Source of the DNA: Gordonia hydrophobica NBRC 16057
GTDB taxonomy: Bacteria > Actinomycetota > Actinomycetes > Mycobacteriales > Mycobacteriaceae
Direction: 5' to 3'
Assembly (NCBI RefSeq): GCF_001592365.1
Contig: NZ_BCWU01000011.1
Coordinates: 93,191 to 157,190, forward strand
DNA length: 64,000 bases
The notes under the pieces are model-generated. The model did not search any database. It was not told the DNA's origin and worked only from the letters and a program-made list of their open reading frames with translations. The stretch's first letter is position 1. Each line of letters opens with the position of its first letter. Of the stretch, positions 35,298 through 43,702 are shown piece after piece. Made by a program: the position numbers and the translations under genes.

Positions 35298-36047
35298 CTA
35301 CAGGTAGATGACGCTGACCGTGATCGCCGCGGCACACGCCGCGAAGAACACGCCGAGCACCACCGCGTCGATTCGCCCTGGACGGGACGGATAGGCGGTG
35401 AGCCGCCCGGCGCCGCCGCGCGCGGTGATCGCCTCCGCCATCTCCGAGCTGCGCCGCATGGCCGACGACATCGCCGCCACCACGATGTCGAGCACGGACA
35501 ACTCCGCCGATGGATGCCCCGAGTCGGCTCTCGACCGCGGGCGCAACCGGTGCGCGGCCCACAGCAGGCGGATCTCCCCGACCAGCAGCGGAAGCGCCCG
35601 CAGGGCGAGGGCGATGGTGACCGCCCACTCGTCGACCGGCAGTCGCAGAATCCGCAGCGGCGACATCAGCCTGGCCAACGCCGGAGCCAGGTCGGCCATC
35701 GGCGTCGTCCAGATCACCAGCACCGACATCGCGAGGACCACCAGTCCCAGCACCACACCGCGCAGCGTCGTGATGCCGCCGTCCATGCCGCGTGCGATCC
35801 ACGACCACACCACCGAGACCGCCATCAACCCCCAGAACCACCACGGCGGTTTCGGCAGCGCGCCGATCGGGATCCTGGCGATGAGGACGAACACGATCAG
35901 GCAGACGGTGATGAACCCCAGGCTGGGCCAGGACGGCAGCACCCAGGTCATCAGACCGAGCGTGAAGATGATGATGAGCTTGCTGCCCGCCCACAGCCGG
36001 TGGACCGGCGAGTCTCCGGGAATCTGCCGAAGCATCGGAATCTGCAT
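35298..36047 (-). CDS. ECF transporter T component (EcfT)
   Basis: The 249-residue membrane protein has about five transmembrane segments and a cytoplasmic coupling helix region with ARG (AEAITARGGAGR, residues about 205-216), matching EcfT proteins that couple ATP hydrolysis to substrate-capturing S proteins. The ATG overlaps the stop of the upstream S-A-A protein (TGATG). It resembles, from memory, the Rv2325c protein of M. tuberculosis. The imported vitamin or metal cannot be assigned. Confidence 0.85.
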   Translation of the reverse strand: MQIPMLRQIPGDSPVHRLWAGSKLIIIFTLGLMTWVLPSWPSLGFITVCLIVFVLIARIPIGALPKPPWWFWGLMAVSVVWSWIARGMDGGITTLRGVVLGLVVLAMSVLVIWTTPMADLAPALARLMSPLRILRLPVDEWAVTIALALRALPLLVGEIRLLWAAHRLRPRSRADSGHPSAELSVLDIVVAAMSSAMRRSSEMAEAITARGGAGRLTAYPSRPGRIDAVVLGVFFAACAAAITVSVIYL

Positions 36048-38107
36048 CACCGACCGCCTTCCAACACGCCGTCGACCAGTTCGATCCGACGGTTGCACAC
36101 CTTGTCGAGCGCTTCGAGGTCGTGCGAGATGATGATGATCGTCGCCCCCTGTCGACGCAGTCCGGCCAGGACGGCGAGCACTTCTTCCCGTGCCTGCGGA
36201 TCGAGTCCGGCCAGCGGCTCGTCGAGGACCAGCAGGTCGGGTTTCGACGCGATCAACGACGCCAGCACCACGCGACGCATCTGGCCTCCGGACAGGGCGT
36301 CGACGCGACGTGCAGCGATCTCCCGAGGGAGGGTGACGAGATCGAGCACGTGTCCGACCTCCGCCGTTCCGACGTCCAGGCCGCCGACCGCCATGATCTC
36401 GTCGGCCACCGTCGCCTTCTGCAACTGCAGTCGGGCGTGCTGGAAACCGAGTCCGACGTCGCCGACCCGTTCGTAGGTCGGATCGTCGCCGAGCATCACC
36501 GTCCCGGTCGTGGGTTTGATCAGACCGGCGAGAATCCAGGCCAGGGTCGATTTTCCGGAGCCGTTGCCGCCGACGATCAGCACGCCGTCGCCGGCATTGA
36601 CCCGCAGGTTCACTGATCGCAGGGCGGTGACCTCCCACGGTGATCCGATCAGGTACGTGTGCTGCAGATCTTTCACGACCAGCAGGGCGTCGCCCGCCTC
36701 GTCGTGCCGCTGCGGCAACGGTGGGCTGATGGCCTCGGGCCGCATCCACTCGGGGTGGTGGGCGACGACGCGCCCGGCCTGCAGGTGGATCACCCGGTCG
36801 GCGGCGCGTGCCTCACCGTCGCGGTGGGTGATGAGGACGACGGTGATGCCGCGGCGGCGCGGGAGCTCCGCCAGGATCGCGATGAGTTCGGCACGACCTG
36901 CGGGGTCGACCATCGACGTCACCTCGTCCGCGATGAGCAGGCGCGGATCTCGCGCCAGCGCGGCGGCGACGGCGAGACGTTGCTGCTGCCCGCCGGAGAG
37001 ATCGGTGGTCTCGCGGTCGGCGAGTCCGGTCAGGCCGACTTCCGCCAGCAGCCCGTCGACGTCGACCTCGGTGCCCGCGGGAAGTCCCCACACCAGGTCG
37101 TCGGCCACGCGGGCGCCGAGCATCTGGGCCTCGGGACGCTGCAGCACCAGCGCGGTGCCGCCCGCGCGGCCCAGGCCCGGAGCTCCCGGCCGGTCGACGA
37201 TGCCGATGGTCGGATCGACGCCGGACAGCAACTTCGACAGCGTCGACTTCCCCGATCCGTTCGCGCCCACGATCGCCACGAACTCGCCGCGCACCAACGA
37301 GAGGTCGATGCCGGACAGCACCTGCCGACTGGATCCGGGGTAGGTGTACCCCACGCCGACCATGCGCAGCGGCAGCGGGTCGACGGGTCGATCGCCGTCG
37401 ACGACGCTCGCTGCTTCCAACGTGTCCTCGAGCGGGACTTCGCGGAGTCGGTCGAGCACCTTGGTCAACAGCCAGGCCGCGATCCACAGGGTCACCAGGC
37501 AGCCGATGGTCCCCGGGATCCACATCCACAACCACCAGTTGTCGACGATGTGCCGGCTGAGGGAATCGATCGCGGTCCCACCCGCCTCGAACCTGACGGC
37601 ACGCGCCGTCTTCGCGATGCCGGTCAGGATGTTGTCGAGGATCTCCAGCGCGAGTTTGCGCAACGGAACCAGTGCCCACATCAACAGGACCGACATGCCC
37701 GCCACGATCGGCGCCGCGACGAGCGACATCACGAACATCGCGACGCCGCGACCCCCGCGTCGATGCACCTCGCCGACCAGTCCGCCCATCACCACCGAGG
37801 CGAGCACCGCGAACGCCGGACCGAGTCCGCTGACCACGAACGTGACCGCGACCGTGGTGACGATGGCGGCGATCACCGCGCGGATCCGGGTTCGGGCCGC
37901 CAACAGCGCGACCGGTACCGGCGTCATGAAGCCGAGGGCTGCGGCGAGCGGGATCACGGACACGATGACCGCCGGAACCACCGTCAGACCGCTGAAGACC
38001 GCGATGGCCGCGAACTCACGGGGACGCAACTTCCCGGTCGGCGCCGCCGGAGCGTCGATTGTTTTCCTGACCACCCGCCCATTGTGCCGGGTGCCGCGGA
38101 CCGACAC
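36047..38107 (-). CDS. ECF transporter: fused S component and two ATPase domains
   Basis: The 686-residue protein fuses three parts: an N-terminal S-component-like membrane domain (about residues 25-215, six hydrophobic segments), then two ABC ATPase domains. Walker A motifs read GANGSGKST and GGNGSGKST; the signatures are LSGGQQQR and LSGGQMRR; Walker B and switch regions follow. With the downstream T protein this is a complete ECF importer in two genes, the same arrangement as I remember for Rv2326c-Rv2325c. The substrate is unknown. The start is uncertain (GTG 38107, or GTG 38074 further in); no good ribosome binding site decides it. Confidence 0.87.
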   Translation of the reverse strand: MSVRGTRHNGRVVRKTIDAPAAPTGKLRPREFAAIAVFSGLTVVPAVIVSVIPLAAALGFMTPVPVALLAARTRIRAVIAAIVTTVAVTFVVSGLGPAFAVLASVVMGGLVGEVHRRGGRGVAMFVMSLVAAPIVAGMSVLLMWALVPLRKLALEILDNILTGIAKTARAVRFEAGGTAIDSLSRHIVDNWWLWMWIPGTIGCLVTLWIAAWLLTKVLDRLREVPLEDTLEAASVVDGDRPVDPLPLRMVGVGYTYPGSSRQVLSGIDLSLVRGEFVAIVGANGSGKSTLSKLLSGVDPTIGIVDRPGAPGLGRAGGTALVLQRPEAQMLGARVADDLVWGLPAGTEVDVDGLLAEVGLTGLADRETTDLSGGQQQRLAVAAALARDPRLLIADEVTSMVDPAGRAELIAILAELPRRRGITVVLITHRDGEARAADRVIHLQAGRVVAHHPEWMRPEAISPPLPQRHDEAGDALLVVKDLQHTYLIGSPWEVTALRSVNLRVNAGDGVLIVGGNGSGKSTLAWILAGLIKPTTGTVMLGDDPTYERVGDVGLGFQHARLQLQKATVADEIMAVGGLDVGTAEVGHVLDLVTLPREIAARRVDALSGGQMRRVVLASLIASKPDLLVLDEPLAGLDPQAREEVLAVLAGLRRQGATIIIISHDLEALDKVCNRRIELVDGVLEGGR

Positions 38108-38234
38108 GGAGCCGACGGTATCCCCATCGACGGTTGTTCGGCTCGCCGAAGCTCCTCATTTGGCTTCCCCACCTGCGCTTTTGCGCCGGTTCCGACTGTT
38201 GCATGCGGTGTCGAGGCCGCCCTACCGTGGCGGT

Positions 38235-38975
38235 ATGTTCGCAGCCCTGATCTTGAGCTTCGGCGTGATCTTCATCGCCGAGTTGGGAGACAAGTCCCAG
38301 CTCATGGCCATGACCTACGCTCTGCGATACCGCTGGTGGGTGGTGCTGAGCGCCATTCTGACGGCAACCACGCTGGTGCACGCGGTGTCCGTGTTCTTCG
38401 GTCACTTCCTCGGCGTGTCGATTCCGACCGATCTGATGTCGATTCTCGCCGGCCTGTCGATGCTCGCATTCGGCCTGTGGACGCTCCGCGGTGACGAGCT
38501 CGACGACGAGGAGTCCGCCCGCGCCAAGCGGGTCGGCGCGTCGGTGTTCCTGGCGGTGATGAGCTCGTTCACCCTCGCCGAACTCGGCGACAAGACGATG
38601 CTCGCCACCATCACCCTCGCCACCAACAACGACTGGCTGGGCGTCTGGATCGGTTCCACCATCGGCATGGTGGCCGCCGACGCGCTGGCGATCGGTGTCG
38701 GCCGTCTGCTCGGCAAGCACCTGCCCGAGCGGTCCATCGCGATCGGCGCCGCCGTGCTGTTCTTCGGCTTCGCCGCGTGGCTCCTCTACGAGGGCCTTTC
38801 CCACGCACCCGCCTGGGCGATCGGTGTCACCGTGCCCGCCGCCGTGATCATCGCCGTCGCGGGCGTCGCGTGGATTCGCGCGACGCATCGACGCCGTCGT
38901 GCCGAGGCCGCGGCCGTTCCACGGGCAGCCGCCACGCCGACCGTCGAGAACCGGGATTCCACCACCCTCCCCTGA
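38235..38975 (+). CDS. GDT1/TMEM165 family cation transporter
   Basis: The 246-residue membrane protein carries the two family signatures ELGDKS (about residue 18) and ELGDKT (about residue 119), one in each half of an inverted repeat of three helices. UPF0016/GDT1 proteins exchange Mn2+ or Ca2+ with H+; bacterial members such as MneA export manganese. A short acidic cytoplasmic loop joins the halves. No manganese riboswitch is visible in the 127 bp upstream. The C-terminus is basic and disordered. Confidence 0.9.
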   Translation: MFAALILSFGVIFIAELGDKSQLMAMTYALRYRWWVVLSAILTATTLVHAVSVFFGHFLGVSIPTDLMSILAGLSMLAFGLWTLRGDELDDEESARAKRVGASVFLAVMSSFTLAELGDKTMLATITLATNNDWLGVWIGSTIGMVAADALAIGVGRLLGKHLPERSIAIGAAVLFFGFAAWLLYEGLSHAPAWAIGVTVPAAVIIAVAGVAWIRATHRRRRAEAAAVPRAAATPTVENRDSTTLP

Positions 38976-39066
38976 GCGATCGCTCGGTCGGCGCGCATTT
39001 TTGCGTTAGAGTCACTTCCTGTCCGGTCCCGAACTCGGGGCTCATCGTTGTGAAAGGAAGTCACCC

Positions 39067-39828
39067 ATGGACGTCACCGGCTCCGCCGTCATCGTCACCG
39101 GCGCCGCCTCCGGCCTCGGAGCAGCCACTGCCAAGCGATTCACCGAGCAGGGTGCCACGGTCTTCGGCATCGATCTCGCGCCCTCGATCGAGAAGGCCGA
39201 GTCCGTCCCGAACGTGCAGCTCGTCGCCGCCGATGTGACCAGCGAGGAGCAGGTTCAGGGCGTCATCGACCAGGTCGTCGAAGCAGGCCTCCCGCTGCGC
39301 GTCGCCGTGAACTGCGCCGGTGTGGGTTGGGCGTCGCGCATCCTCGGCAAGGAGGGTCCGCACGATCTGGACTTGTTCCGCAAGGTCCTCGAGATCAACA
39401 CCGTCGGCACGTTCAATGTGATGCGACTGGCCGCGAACCGCATGCAGCACGAGTCCGCGCTGACCGATGACGGCGCCCGCGGCGTCGTCATCAACACCGC
39501 GTCCGTCGCAGCCTTCGAGGGGCAGATCGGCCAGATCGCGTACACCGCGTCCAAGGGCGCCGTTCACGCGATGACCATCTCTGCCGCGCGTGACCTCGCC
39601 CGCGCCGGCGTCCGTGTCTGCACCATCGCCCCCGGCACCATCAACACCCCGATGCTCGCCGGCGTCACCGACGAGTTCAAGAAGACCCTCGAGGCCGGAA
39701 TCCCGTTCCCGCAGCGTCTCGGCGAGCCCACCGAGTACGCCGACCTCGCCGCCTTCATCGTCTCGCACGACTACCTGAACGGTGAGACCATCCGCATGGA
39801 CGGCGCCCTGCGCATGGCCCCGAGGTAG
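39067..39828 (+). CDS. Short-chain dehydrogenase, 3-hydroxyacyl-CoA dehydrogenase type
   Basis: The 253-residue classical SDR has GAASGLG (about residues 12-18), NCAGVG, the catalytic serine region NTASVAAFEG, and YTASK for the Tyr-Lys pair, with PGTINTPM after it. The layout most resembles 17-beta-hydroxysteroid dehydrogenase type 10/2-methyl-3-hydroxybutyryl-CoA dehydrogenase, used in branched-chain amino acid or fatty acid breakdown. The start ATG has AAAGGAAG upstream. It is a single gene followed by a hairpin-rich intergenic repeat. Confidence 0.9.
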   Translation: MDVTGSAVIVTGAASGLGAATAKRFTEQGATVFGIDLAPSIEKAESVPNVQLVAADVTSEEQVQGVIDQVVEAGLPLRVAVNCAGVGWASRILGKEGPHDLDLFRKVLEINTVGTFNVMRLAANRMQHESALTDDGARGVVINTASVAAFEGQIGQIAYTASKGAVHAMTISAARDLARAGVRVCTIAPGTINTPMLAGVTDEFKKTLEAGIPFPQRLGEPTEYADLAAFIVSHDYLNGETIRMDGALRMAPR

Positions 39829-39960
39829 CGCGACGGAGTCGCGCGACGGAGTCGCGGGTCGAGCCGATTCGCGAGGCGTTAGCCGAGAATCGGTCGAGAC
39901 CTAGTGAGGTGCGCTGGAACCCAGCGCACCTCACTCGGGCCTCAACCCAGCGCACCTCAC
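39828..39960. repeat. Intergenic repeat with paired hairpins
   Basis: GCGCGACGGAGTC occurs twice in tandem (39828-39840 and 39841-39853). Then AGTGAGGTGCGCTGG (39903-39917) pairs perfectly over 15 bp with 39921-39935 across a 3-base loop, and a third half-copy, CCAGCGCACCTCAC, follows at 39947-39960. The gap lies between the SDR and the convergent RecB-like nuclease. It can act as a bidirectional terminator, and the repeated half-site suggests a dispersed palindromic (REP-like) element. Confidence 0.65.
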
Positions 39961-39996
39961 CCATGTCTCGGTACACCCCTGGGCTCGCAGGCTCAC

Positions 39997-41700
39997 TCAG
40001 CGCCACTCGACCTCCTCCGCTACGCTTCGGAAATTCTCCGCCAGCAGATCGTCCGCCAGCGGCAACACCAGCACATCGTCGCCCGCGATCCACTCGCGCA
40101 GGACTTTCGTCGCGCGCACATCGTCTTCGTTGTACTCCAGCAGCCGGTCGCGTTGGGTGAGGTCGAGGTCCGCGCCGTCGAGCGCGACGGCGGCGGCGTA
40201 CCACTCCATCGACGCTTCGCCGCCGGCCTCGTCGTCCCGCCAATTGAAGCCGGCGACCGGCGCGATCCGCTTGAGCCCCTTGCCCTTCGGGCACACGAAG
40301 TTGTCTCCGACCGCTTCGAAGACGTCCACCCACTCGGTCGACGCGATGAACGCGTCGACGGTCTTCCGTGACGGGACGCCCGGCAGGTCGCCGAATCGGT
40401 CGGCGCTTCCGCGGAGCCATCGATTCTCTGCGTGCTGCGAGTAGCAGTAGGCGGCGAACGTCTTGTCCGCCTCGTGCGCCGCGTTCCGTTCAGTCATCAA
40501 CCACGCCCAGAACGCGGCGAACGACCGCCCCTCGTCGCGCGTCGGCAACGGATCCCAGGTGACGAACGGACGGTAGACGACGGGGCGCTCTGGATCGGTG
40601 TTGTCGGTCAGGAGCGTGCCCCACAGATAGGCTCCGCGTTCGGAGAAGCTCTCCATGTCGACATCCACCTCGATGTCGGCGCGGTGCACTCGTGGGCGGT
40701 CGCGACGCCGGACCAGCGGAATGCCGCGCACCCACGACTTCGCGGACACGACGGTGTCCGCGAACTTCGTCGACCCGACCCACTCGTCGGGCTCACGGCC
40801 GCGGTAATCGGCCAGTTTGTCGATCGTCACGATGCCTGCGTCACGCAGGATGCGGCCCTGGTTGCCGCCGACGACCAAACTCACATCGCGCTGCTGGATC
40901 AGTCGCGCCTCGCACTGCGGCCACCAGTGGCAGCTGCGGCATTCGCTGACCTTGCGCGGTGCGGTCGCGACGGTTCCCTCGGCGATGGCCCGGCGGCGGG
41001 CGAAGCTCTCGTCGTACTCATCGGCGATCTCGCCGAGCGGCACGACCACCACGCAGTCCGCATCGAGGCCGATGAGACCACCGACCGCCTCGGTTCGCGG
41101 CGCATGCAGCCGTCCCAGGTCGTCGAGCATCGCTGCGAGTTGGGCCAGGCGCATCACGTCGCGCCGCTGGCTGCGGAACGAGCGGGTCGGGTCTGGCTCC
41201 GGATGCCAGCCGAACAGCGGGCTCGTCTGCAGCGCCGGGGTCTCGTCCAACCGCGGTTCGGCGATGACCGTCGTGACCCGGTGGTTGACGATGATGATCG
41301 GGACGTAGCCGCCGCCCTGCCGGACCAGCGCTTCGGCGTGGCCGCGTCGACCGCGCTCCGTATCGGTCGGGAGCGTCGCCTGCAGGATCCATTCGGCGCC
41401 CGCGTCCATTGCGGCGCGGGTCGCGCCGACACGTCCACGGTGATCCGGGTCGTCGACGAGCACCGCGGCGCCCGTCTCGCGGTCGCTCTGGAATCCGCGC
41501 AGCAGATCGATCACCTGTCGACGGTGGGCCTGCGCTGCTTCGATCCGCCGGTTGGCTTCGGCGCTCTCCGGTGTGCGCGACGCATCCTCTGCGGGGGCGA
41601 AATCGAGTGCCAGTCGGTGTTCACAGCCCGTGAGGTTCCGCGCGCCAAGAATCGCAGATCCCACGTGATCGGCCTCTACTTTCGCTGTCGCAGGCAACAC
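39997..41700 (-). CDS. TM0106 family RecB-like nuclease with DEDD exonuclease domain
   Basis: The 567-residue protein has a RecB-like N-terminal half with a four-cysteine iron-sulfur pattern (Cys26, then Cys254, Cys257 and Cys263 in CRSCHWWPQC), as in Cas4/AddB-type nucleases. The C-terminal half is an RNase H-like DEDD domain: EVDVDMES (DxE) near residue 345 and EYNEDDVRAT near the end. The PD-(D/E)xK site looks degenerate (HAEAL, then VNHR where a lysine is expected). It probably processes nucleic acids in repair. The start is the GTG at 41700. No cas genes are near. Confidence 0.83.
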   Translation of the reverse strand: MLPATAKVEADHVGSAILGARNLTGCEHRLALDFAPAEDASRTPESAEANRRIEAAQAHRRQVIDLLRGFQSDRETGAAVLVDDPDHRGRVGATRAAMDAGAEWILQATLPTDTERGRRGHAEALVRQGGGYVPIIIVNHRVTTVIAEPRLDETPALQTSPLFGWHPEPDPTRSFRSQRRDVMRLAQLAAMLDDLGRLHAPRTEAVGGLIGLDADCVVVVPLGEIADEYDESFARRRAIAEGTVATAPRKVSECRSCHWWPQCEARLIQQRDVSLVVGGNQGRILRDAGIVTIDKLADYRGREPDEWVGSTKFADTVVSAKSWVRGIPLVRRRDRPRVHRADIEVDVDMESFSERGAYLWGTLLTDNTDPERPVVYRPFVTWDPLPTRDEGRSFAAFWAWLMTERNAAHEADKTFAAYCYSQHAENRWLRGSADRFGDLPGVPSRKTVDAFIASTEWVDVFEAVGDNFVCPKGKGLKRIAPVAGFNWRDDEAGGEASMEWYAAAVALDGADLDLTQRDRLLEYNEDDVRATKVLREWIAGDDVLVLPLADDLLAENFRSVAEEVEWR

Positions 41701-41796
41701 GGCCGCGGCGGGCCGAGTTGTTCATTACCCACTGAGACTATGCAAAGCTGGAGACAACTGATCGCAGGAGTCGGGTATCCGACGGGAAAGGTCATC

Positions 41797-42522
41797 ATGG
41801 GACTGTTCTCATCCATGGGCTCGAAGAGGACCCAGCGCAAGGCCGACGCCAAGATTCGCAAAGCGGAAGAGAAGATGATCCGCACTCGCGCGAAGGTGCA
41901 GGCCGAGGCGGAATCCCACGAGAGCCGCAAACAAGCGAAGCGACAGTTGAAGGACGAGCACAAATACGCCAAGCGCGCCCACAAGCAGGATCGCAAGACG
42001 ATCAAGACCTCCGGCAAGGTCCAGCAGAAGACTGCGGCCGCCGAGGCGAAGGCGATTGCGGAACAGGCCAAGGCCGACGCTGCCGCGGCCTTCTTCACCC
42101 CCGCCAAGATGAAGCGATACCTGGCTGTCGGGCGGATGGTGGCGCCCATCGTCGTCCCGATCGCCTATCGTGCAGCGGTCAGTGCCCGCAGCCAGGTGAC
42201 CGCGGTGCAGGCGCACCGCGCCGGCGTCGCGCCCGCCCTGTTGACCCAGTACGGAGGACCGAGCGCCACGCTGCGCGCGCGGATCGCCGCCTGCCAGGAG
42301 ACCGCTGGCCAGGTCGCTGAACTCGAGACGACCCCGGAAGGCCAGGAGTTCGTCGCGGCGATGAACGCACGCCTGAACAACTTGAAGGTGGCGGCCGACG
42401 CGGCCGACACGATGCCGCCGCAACAGCGGAAGAACGCGCAGCGTGCGATCGACAACGAGCTCACCGCCATCGACAACGACCTCCTCGCCCGGTTGAACGT
42501 GAACCCCACCGCTGTACGCTGA
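41797..42522 (+). CDS. DUF6474 family protein
   Basis: The 241-residue protein begins MGLFSSMGSKRTQRKADAK, continues with a long lysine/alanine-rich helical region (about residues 12-95, coiled-coil-like), has a short hydrophobic stretch (about 115-130) and ends with a mixed helical part. The family is restricted to Actinobacteria and its function is unknown. GGGAAAGG lies five bases upstream of the ATG, which fixes the start. It precedes the cutinase by four bases, so they are probably co-transcribed. Confidence 0.72.
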   Translation: MGLFSSMGSKRTQRKADAKIRKAEEKMIRTRAKVQAEAESHESRKQAKRQLKDEHKYAKRAHKQDRKTIKTSGKVQQKTAAAEAKAIAEQAKADAAAAFFTPAKMKRYLAVGRMVAPIVVPIAYRAAVSARSQVTAVQAHRAGVAPALLTQYGGPSATLRARIAACQETAGQVAELETTPEGQEFVAAMNARLNNLKVAADAADTMPPQQRKNAQRAIDNELTAIDNDLLARLNVNPTAVR

Positions 42523-42526
42523 TCGC

Positions 42527-43255
42527 GTGATACTTCGCCGAATCCTCGTTCTTCTGTCGTGCGTGACGTTGGCGGCGAGCGGCCTGGCCGTCGGCGGCGC
42601 GTCGACGGGTAGTTCGCCTGCCGTCGCCGCACCCCACTGCGTCGACGTCCACGTCCTCTTCGCCCGCGGCACCGCCGAGACCGCTCCGCCGCTCGGCGTC
42701 ACCGGGATCGCATTCGGAAATGCCGTTCGCGACCGTCTGCACGGCAAGTCGGTCCGCGTGGAGGCAGTGCAGTACGCGGCCAGCTCCGACTTCACCGAGA
42801 AGCTCAAGTTCGCGGAGTCGTTCGTCAAGGGCGTCGAGTACGCGCAGCGTCGGATGATGTCGATCGCGGCGACCTGCCCGGACACGAAGATCGTTCTCGG
42901 CGGCTACTCGCAGGGCGCGGCGCTGGCCGGGTACACGATCAGCTCGTCGATCAAGATCCCGGCGAAGTACTCCGAGTTCGACTCGTACGTCCCGAAGCCG
43001 CTGCCCGCCGAGATCGCGAAGCACGTCGCCGCGGTCGTCGAGTTCGGTCCGCCGTCCAAGCGCTTCATCCGCGAGGCCGGTGCGCCGGCCATCACCCCGC
43101 AGGCCGCCTACCGCGGCAAGACCGCGCGCTACTGCGCCCAGGGCGACACCATCTGCAACGGCGCTCCGCTCGGCGGCCCCAACGCGCTACACCTCCTCTA
43201 CCCCGTCAACGGCATGATGGAGCAGGCAGCGAACTACGTAGCGGACCGGGTCTGA
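42527..43255 (+). CDS. Cutinase family esterase
   Basis: The 242-residue secreted protein has a signal peptide (residues 1-35, ending PAVAA). The alpha/beta-hydrolase serine sits in GGYSQGAAL (about residue 127), with the catalytic Asp in QGDTICNG and His in ALHLLYP. Cysteines flank the domain as in cutinases. Mycobacterial cutinase-like proteins cleave lipids or esters rather than cutin. The GTG start is four bases past the DUF6474 stop, and the next gene overlaps it (TGATG). Confidence 0.92.
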   Translation: MILRRILVLLSCVTLAASGLAVGGASTGSSPAVAAPHCVDVHVLFARGTAETAPPLGVTGIAFGNAVRDRLHGKSVRVEAVQYAASSDFTEKLKFAESFVKGVEYAQRRMMSIAATCPDTKIVLGGYSQGAALAGYTISSSIKIPAKYSEFDSYVPKPLPAEIAKHVAAVVEFGPPSKRFIREAGAPAITPQAAYRGKTARYCAQGDTICNGAPLGGPNALHLLYPVNGMMEQAANYVADRV

Positions 43256-43590
43256 TGTCGGCGCGTGCTGGCGACGTCACGCAAGCTCAGCAGGACGTCT
43301 GTCGCCGATTCGGCTACTCCGCGGTGGCGCCCGAACCGATGGTCGCCGTCGCATTGTCGACGATCGGGGCCATGCCGGTGTATGGGACGCGGATCGTTCT
43401 GCTCGAGGGGTATACGACGAGTTGGTTCATCCATTGCGGCGAATACTCCGACGCCGAGGACTTCTACCAGGCTTTGCACCTCACCAAGCTCTCCGAGATA
43501 CTCCCGCTGGCAGTCCCCTACCTCGGACTTCCCCACGGATCGAAGTTCATCATCGATGATCGCGGGTACGAGGACGTCTGGCTCGCGTGA
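43255..43590 (+). CDS. Imm33/DUF2185-like protein
   Basis: The 111-residue soluble protein contains SWFIHCGEYSDAEDFYQ followed by LPHGSKFIIDDRGYEDVWLA, which matches the Imm33-type (DUF2185-like) domain of polymorphic-toxin immunity proteins. The start overlaps the cutinase stop (TGATG). No toxin gene is adjacent, so it may be an orphan immunity protein or one recruited to another role. Confidence 0.68.
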   Translation: MSARAGDVTQAQQDVCRRFGYSAVAPEPMVAVALSTIGAMPVYGTRIVLLEGYTTSWFIHCGEYSDAEDFYQALHLTKLSEILPLAVPYLGLPHGSKFIIDDRGYEDVWLA

Positions 43591-43702
43591 TGGCGGCGAA
43601 AGTCGCTGCAGTCAGTGCCGGTTGCACGAGGTCTCGAGAGACTGCGTGCTCGCTCCGCTCGCAGGCAGCACTCGACCAACCTGGGCGGCCGTCACCGGGA
43701 CG

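Noticed and set aside
38108..38234. Manganese riboswitch upstream of the GDT1-type transporter
   Set aside because: The gap has no recognisable yybP-ykoY consensus; only short GC-rich hairpins are visible.
40432..41796. N-terminal extension of the DUF6474 frame by about 450 codons
   Set aside because: It is antisense to the RecB-like nuclease; the ATG at 41797 with GGGAAAGG is the real start.
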